Shown: one piece after another, positions 62,250 to 64,000 of the stretch | How the letters are laid out: every line of letters begins with the position of its first letter | Numbering within the stretch: position 1 is the stretch's first letter | Source of the DNA: JAOUEA01 sp963734685 | GTDB taxonomy: Bacteria; Actinomycetota; UBA4738; HRBIN12 | Length of the DNA: 64,000 nt | NCBI GenBank assembly: GCA_963734685.1 | Contig: CAVTIC010000002.1 | Location: 248,001 to 312,000 of the forward strand | Direction: 5' to 3' | The notes under the pieces: model-generated | Database searches by the model: none | What the model was told of the DNA's origin: nothing | What the model saw: the letters and a program-made list of their open reading frames with translations, nothing else | Position numbers and translations under genes: made by a program

Positions 62250-63230
62250 GCGGCATTCGACGAGCGTCGCTCGACGGGATGCGACGTCCCGCCGGCATGG
62301 TCAAGTCGTGCTCGAGCTCCGGGGATGACGACGATCTCGACCTGCGTCGCGCGCCGGCGCGCGACGGCATGCGGACGCTCGGCTCGAGCCGGCGTCCAGG
62401 ATCTCGACGTCGACCGTAGAAGAGGAGCGTCGGCACTGCCGAACACGAGCGAAGATCTCCGGGCTGGAGGGTCGAAGTGCCATCGTCCTCGATCCAGAGT
62501 AGCGACGGCCGAGCCTTCGCTCGTGCGATGGAAGCCCCGGCGGAAGCCGATCGCATGCGCACCACGGCGTCGCGTCGATGCAGGCCTAGCAGCTCGCAGC
62601 TCGCTGACGTTCTCGACAATCTCCCGCGCAGGAGGAGGCGGATGTACCCAGTCATCGAATCGCCGTCACGGAGGTCGAGCTCGATCGACCGTCCTGTCCG
62701 TAGCCGGAGAGCGAGGAGCTGACCGACTCGACCGACGTGCAGCGATCGTGATCGCGACGGGCGCGCTCCATCGAGGAACGATCAGGATCGAGAACGTCAA
62801 CGTCGTCCGACGCAGCCGCGGCGAGAGGCCCGATCCACGCTGCCCTGGCTGATTCCCCAGAGGCCGATCCGCTTTCGCGTCGATGAGCGACCCATCGACC
62901 GCGCAGCGCGTCCTCGACGCTGGAGCTCGAAGCAGGCCACGTAGGTCACGCTCGCGGCGTCGATTCGACCCTCGCCGCGGCGGTCGAAAGCTGACGACGC
63001 CGACGCCGTGGCCGGGAGCAACTGCATGAAGGTGGGTGTACGAAGGGCCGTCGCGCGTCCCTTCGCTGCTCCGTGCAGTGCGACAGCGCGATCGCCATGC
63101 CGAGCGAATAGCTCGCTGCAACGCGTGAATCCGTCTCGGTCGATCCGCAGCTCGTCCACTCGCTGCTCGACGATGGCAGACCAACGGCGTCCGGTGGGCA
63201 CGACGCGGACGTCTGTGTCGACGTTCGTGC
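62246..63230 (-). CDS. Alpha/beta-hydrolase, heavily frameshifted
   Basis: No single frame runs long here, but fragments on the minus strand follow the order of a serine hydrolase. GVGVVSFDRRGEG (an oxyanion-region-like strand) is near 62,980, IGLWGISQG (the nucleophile elbow GxSxG) is near 62,850, VPTLLFYG is near 62,430, and VEIVVIPGARHDLTMPAG (catalytic His) is near 62,330. At least five frame changes are needed. The N-terminal limit is not resolved. The substrate is unknown. The stop touches the mutM stop on the other strand. Confidence 0.55.
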
Positions 63231-63254
63231 CGTCGCGCGCGCAGCGGCGCGCGC

Positions 63255-63260
63255 TAGCGT
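63255..63260 (+). promoter_or_regulatory. -10 hexamer TAGCGT of mptA, leaderless spacing
   Basis: TAGCGT ends 6 nt before the GTG at 63267. Confidence 0.4.
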
Positions 63261-63266
63261 GTCCGC

Positions 63267-64000
63267 GTGAGCGACGAGCGACGAGACCGGGCTCACCGAC
63301 GACCTCCAGGCTTCCGACGCCGGACGTGCGCCTGGGCCTCTCGCGCGCCGGCGTCACCGGCGTCTCGAAGGCCGTGCGCATCGCCGGCAAGGAGTCGGAG
63401 ACGGTGATGGCCGCGACGATCGACTGCACCGTCGACCTCGCCGCCGACCAGAAGGGCGTCCACATGTCGCGCTTCCCCGAGCTCTTCGACGAGGCGATCG
63501 ACTCGGTGGTCTTCGAGGAGGCGCTGCTCGTCGAGGTGCTCGCCGAGCACATCGCCAGCCGCATCGTCGAGCGGCAGGAGGCGTTGCGCGCCGAGGTGAC
63601 GATCCGCGCGCTGTGGCCGATCCGCCGCGAGACGCCCGTCACACGGCTGGCGACGCAGGAGATGGTGACGCTGATCGGCGTCGCGGCCGCGTCGCCCGAG
63701 CGGACGCGCCGCGTCGTCGGCGTGGAAGCGACCGGCATCAACGCCTGCCCGTGCGCGCAGGGCCTCGTGCGCGGCCGCGCCACCGAGCGCCTGCTCGAGG
63801 CCGGGTTCGGCGAGGACGACGTCGAGCGCATCCTCGAGCTCGTGCCGCTCGCGACCCACAACCAGCGCGGGCGCGGAACGCTGCTCGTCGGCACCGAGAG
63901 CCCCGTGGACGCCGTCGACCTCGTCGACATCGTGGAGCGGTCGATGAGCGCGCCCGTCTACGAGCTGCTGAAGCGGCCGGACGAGCTGTTCGTCGTCGAG
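63267..64000 (+). CDS. mptA: GTP cyclohydrolase MptA/FolE2 family, 3' end outside window
   Basis: A metal-dependent GTP cyclohydrolase of the COG1469 family, feeding folate- or methanopterin-like pterins. After a damaged start (SDETGLTDDLQAS across a one-base shift near 63,315) the frame is open to the window end: PDVRLGLSRAGVTGVSKAV, IDCTVDLAADQKGVHMSRF with the metal His, and GINACPCAQGLV with the catalytic or metal Cys. The spacing and the split ATHNQRGRG region favour the MptA branch over FolE2. About 230 residues are visible; the C-terminus lies beyond 64000. Confidence 0.85.

Noticed and set aside
47045..64000. Pseudogene island or degraded prophage
   Set aside because: No phage genes, integrase or transposase are visible, and the broken genes are ordinary metabolic, transport and surface genes with intact motifs.

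Overview
The window is high-GC DNA of actinobacterial character. Evidence: glmM-glmS-acpS-nnr-alr-tsaE-tsaB-rimI-tsaD runs in one direction with 4-nt ATGA/GTGA overlaps, GTG starts are frequent, groES-groEL sits behind a CIRCE element, an arsenate reductase of the type used with mycothiol is present, and -10 hexamers of the form TANNNT lie 5-9 nt before start codons, as in leaderless actinobacterial transcripts. I cannot name a genus.

Segment A (1 to about 47,040) is mostly intact. It opens with an rtcB 3' end and an arsenic operon (arsR-arsM, then arsC). Cell-wall and tRNA-modification housekeeping genes follow (3.1-14.1 kb), then two sugar-nucleotide epimerases and an ASCH protein. From 17.6 to 34.2 kb lies an exopolysaccharide locus: two P-loop proteins, Wzz-like, Wzy-like and Wzx-like proteins, a sensor kinase with two NarL/LuxR-type response regulators, a glycosyltransferase, a WbaP-type initiating transferase and a sulfotransferase. 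Large secreted beta-propeller, PKD, fibronectin and DNRLRE-like proteins lie beside it. A flavin monooxygenase behind a perfect rifamycin-associated element is enclosed by 21-bp inverted repeats (36.4-38.5 kb). groES-groEL, an amino-acid dehydrogenase, an AlkP-superfamily phosphohydrolase and an APS kinase (PAPS supply for sulfation) complete the segment.

The most notable signal is a dyad, CGTAG-N5-CTACG, found five times without mismatch, only between 17.6 and 31.8 kb and only in promoter regions. In three cases its centre is exactly 42 bp upstream of a TANNNT -10 hexamer, in a fourth 43 bp, and in a fifth 42 bp from a weaker hexamer. The promoters lack a good -35. One copy precedes the second response-regulator gene. 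This looks like an activator regulon for the polysaccharide locus, probably served by the local LuxR-type regulators.

Segment B (about 47,045 to 64,000) starts where two unrelated minus-strand genes are cut into each other: a glycosyltransferase lacking its N-terminus and a thermonuclease lacking its C-terminal tail. From there almost every gene carries frameshifts while the protein families stay recognisable: MFS, M23, RTX-like, M24, DUF4396, sarcosine oxidase-like, CHASE2-cyclase, kelch, M55, GrpB, asparaginase, MFS, MutM, alpha/beta hydrolase and MptA. A low-accuracy sequence block joined to segment A, possibly from another actinobacterium, is the simplest reading. Boundaries in segment B are approximate.
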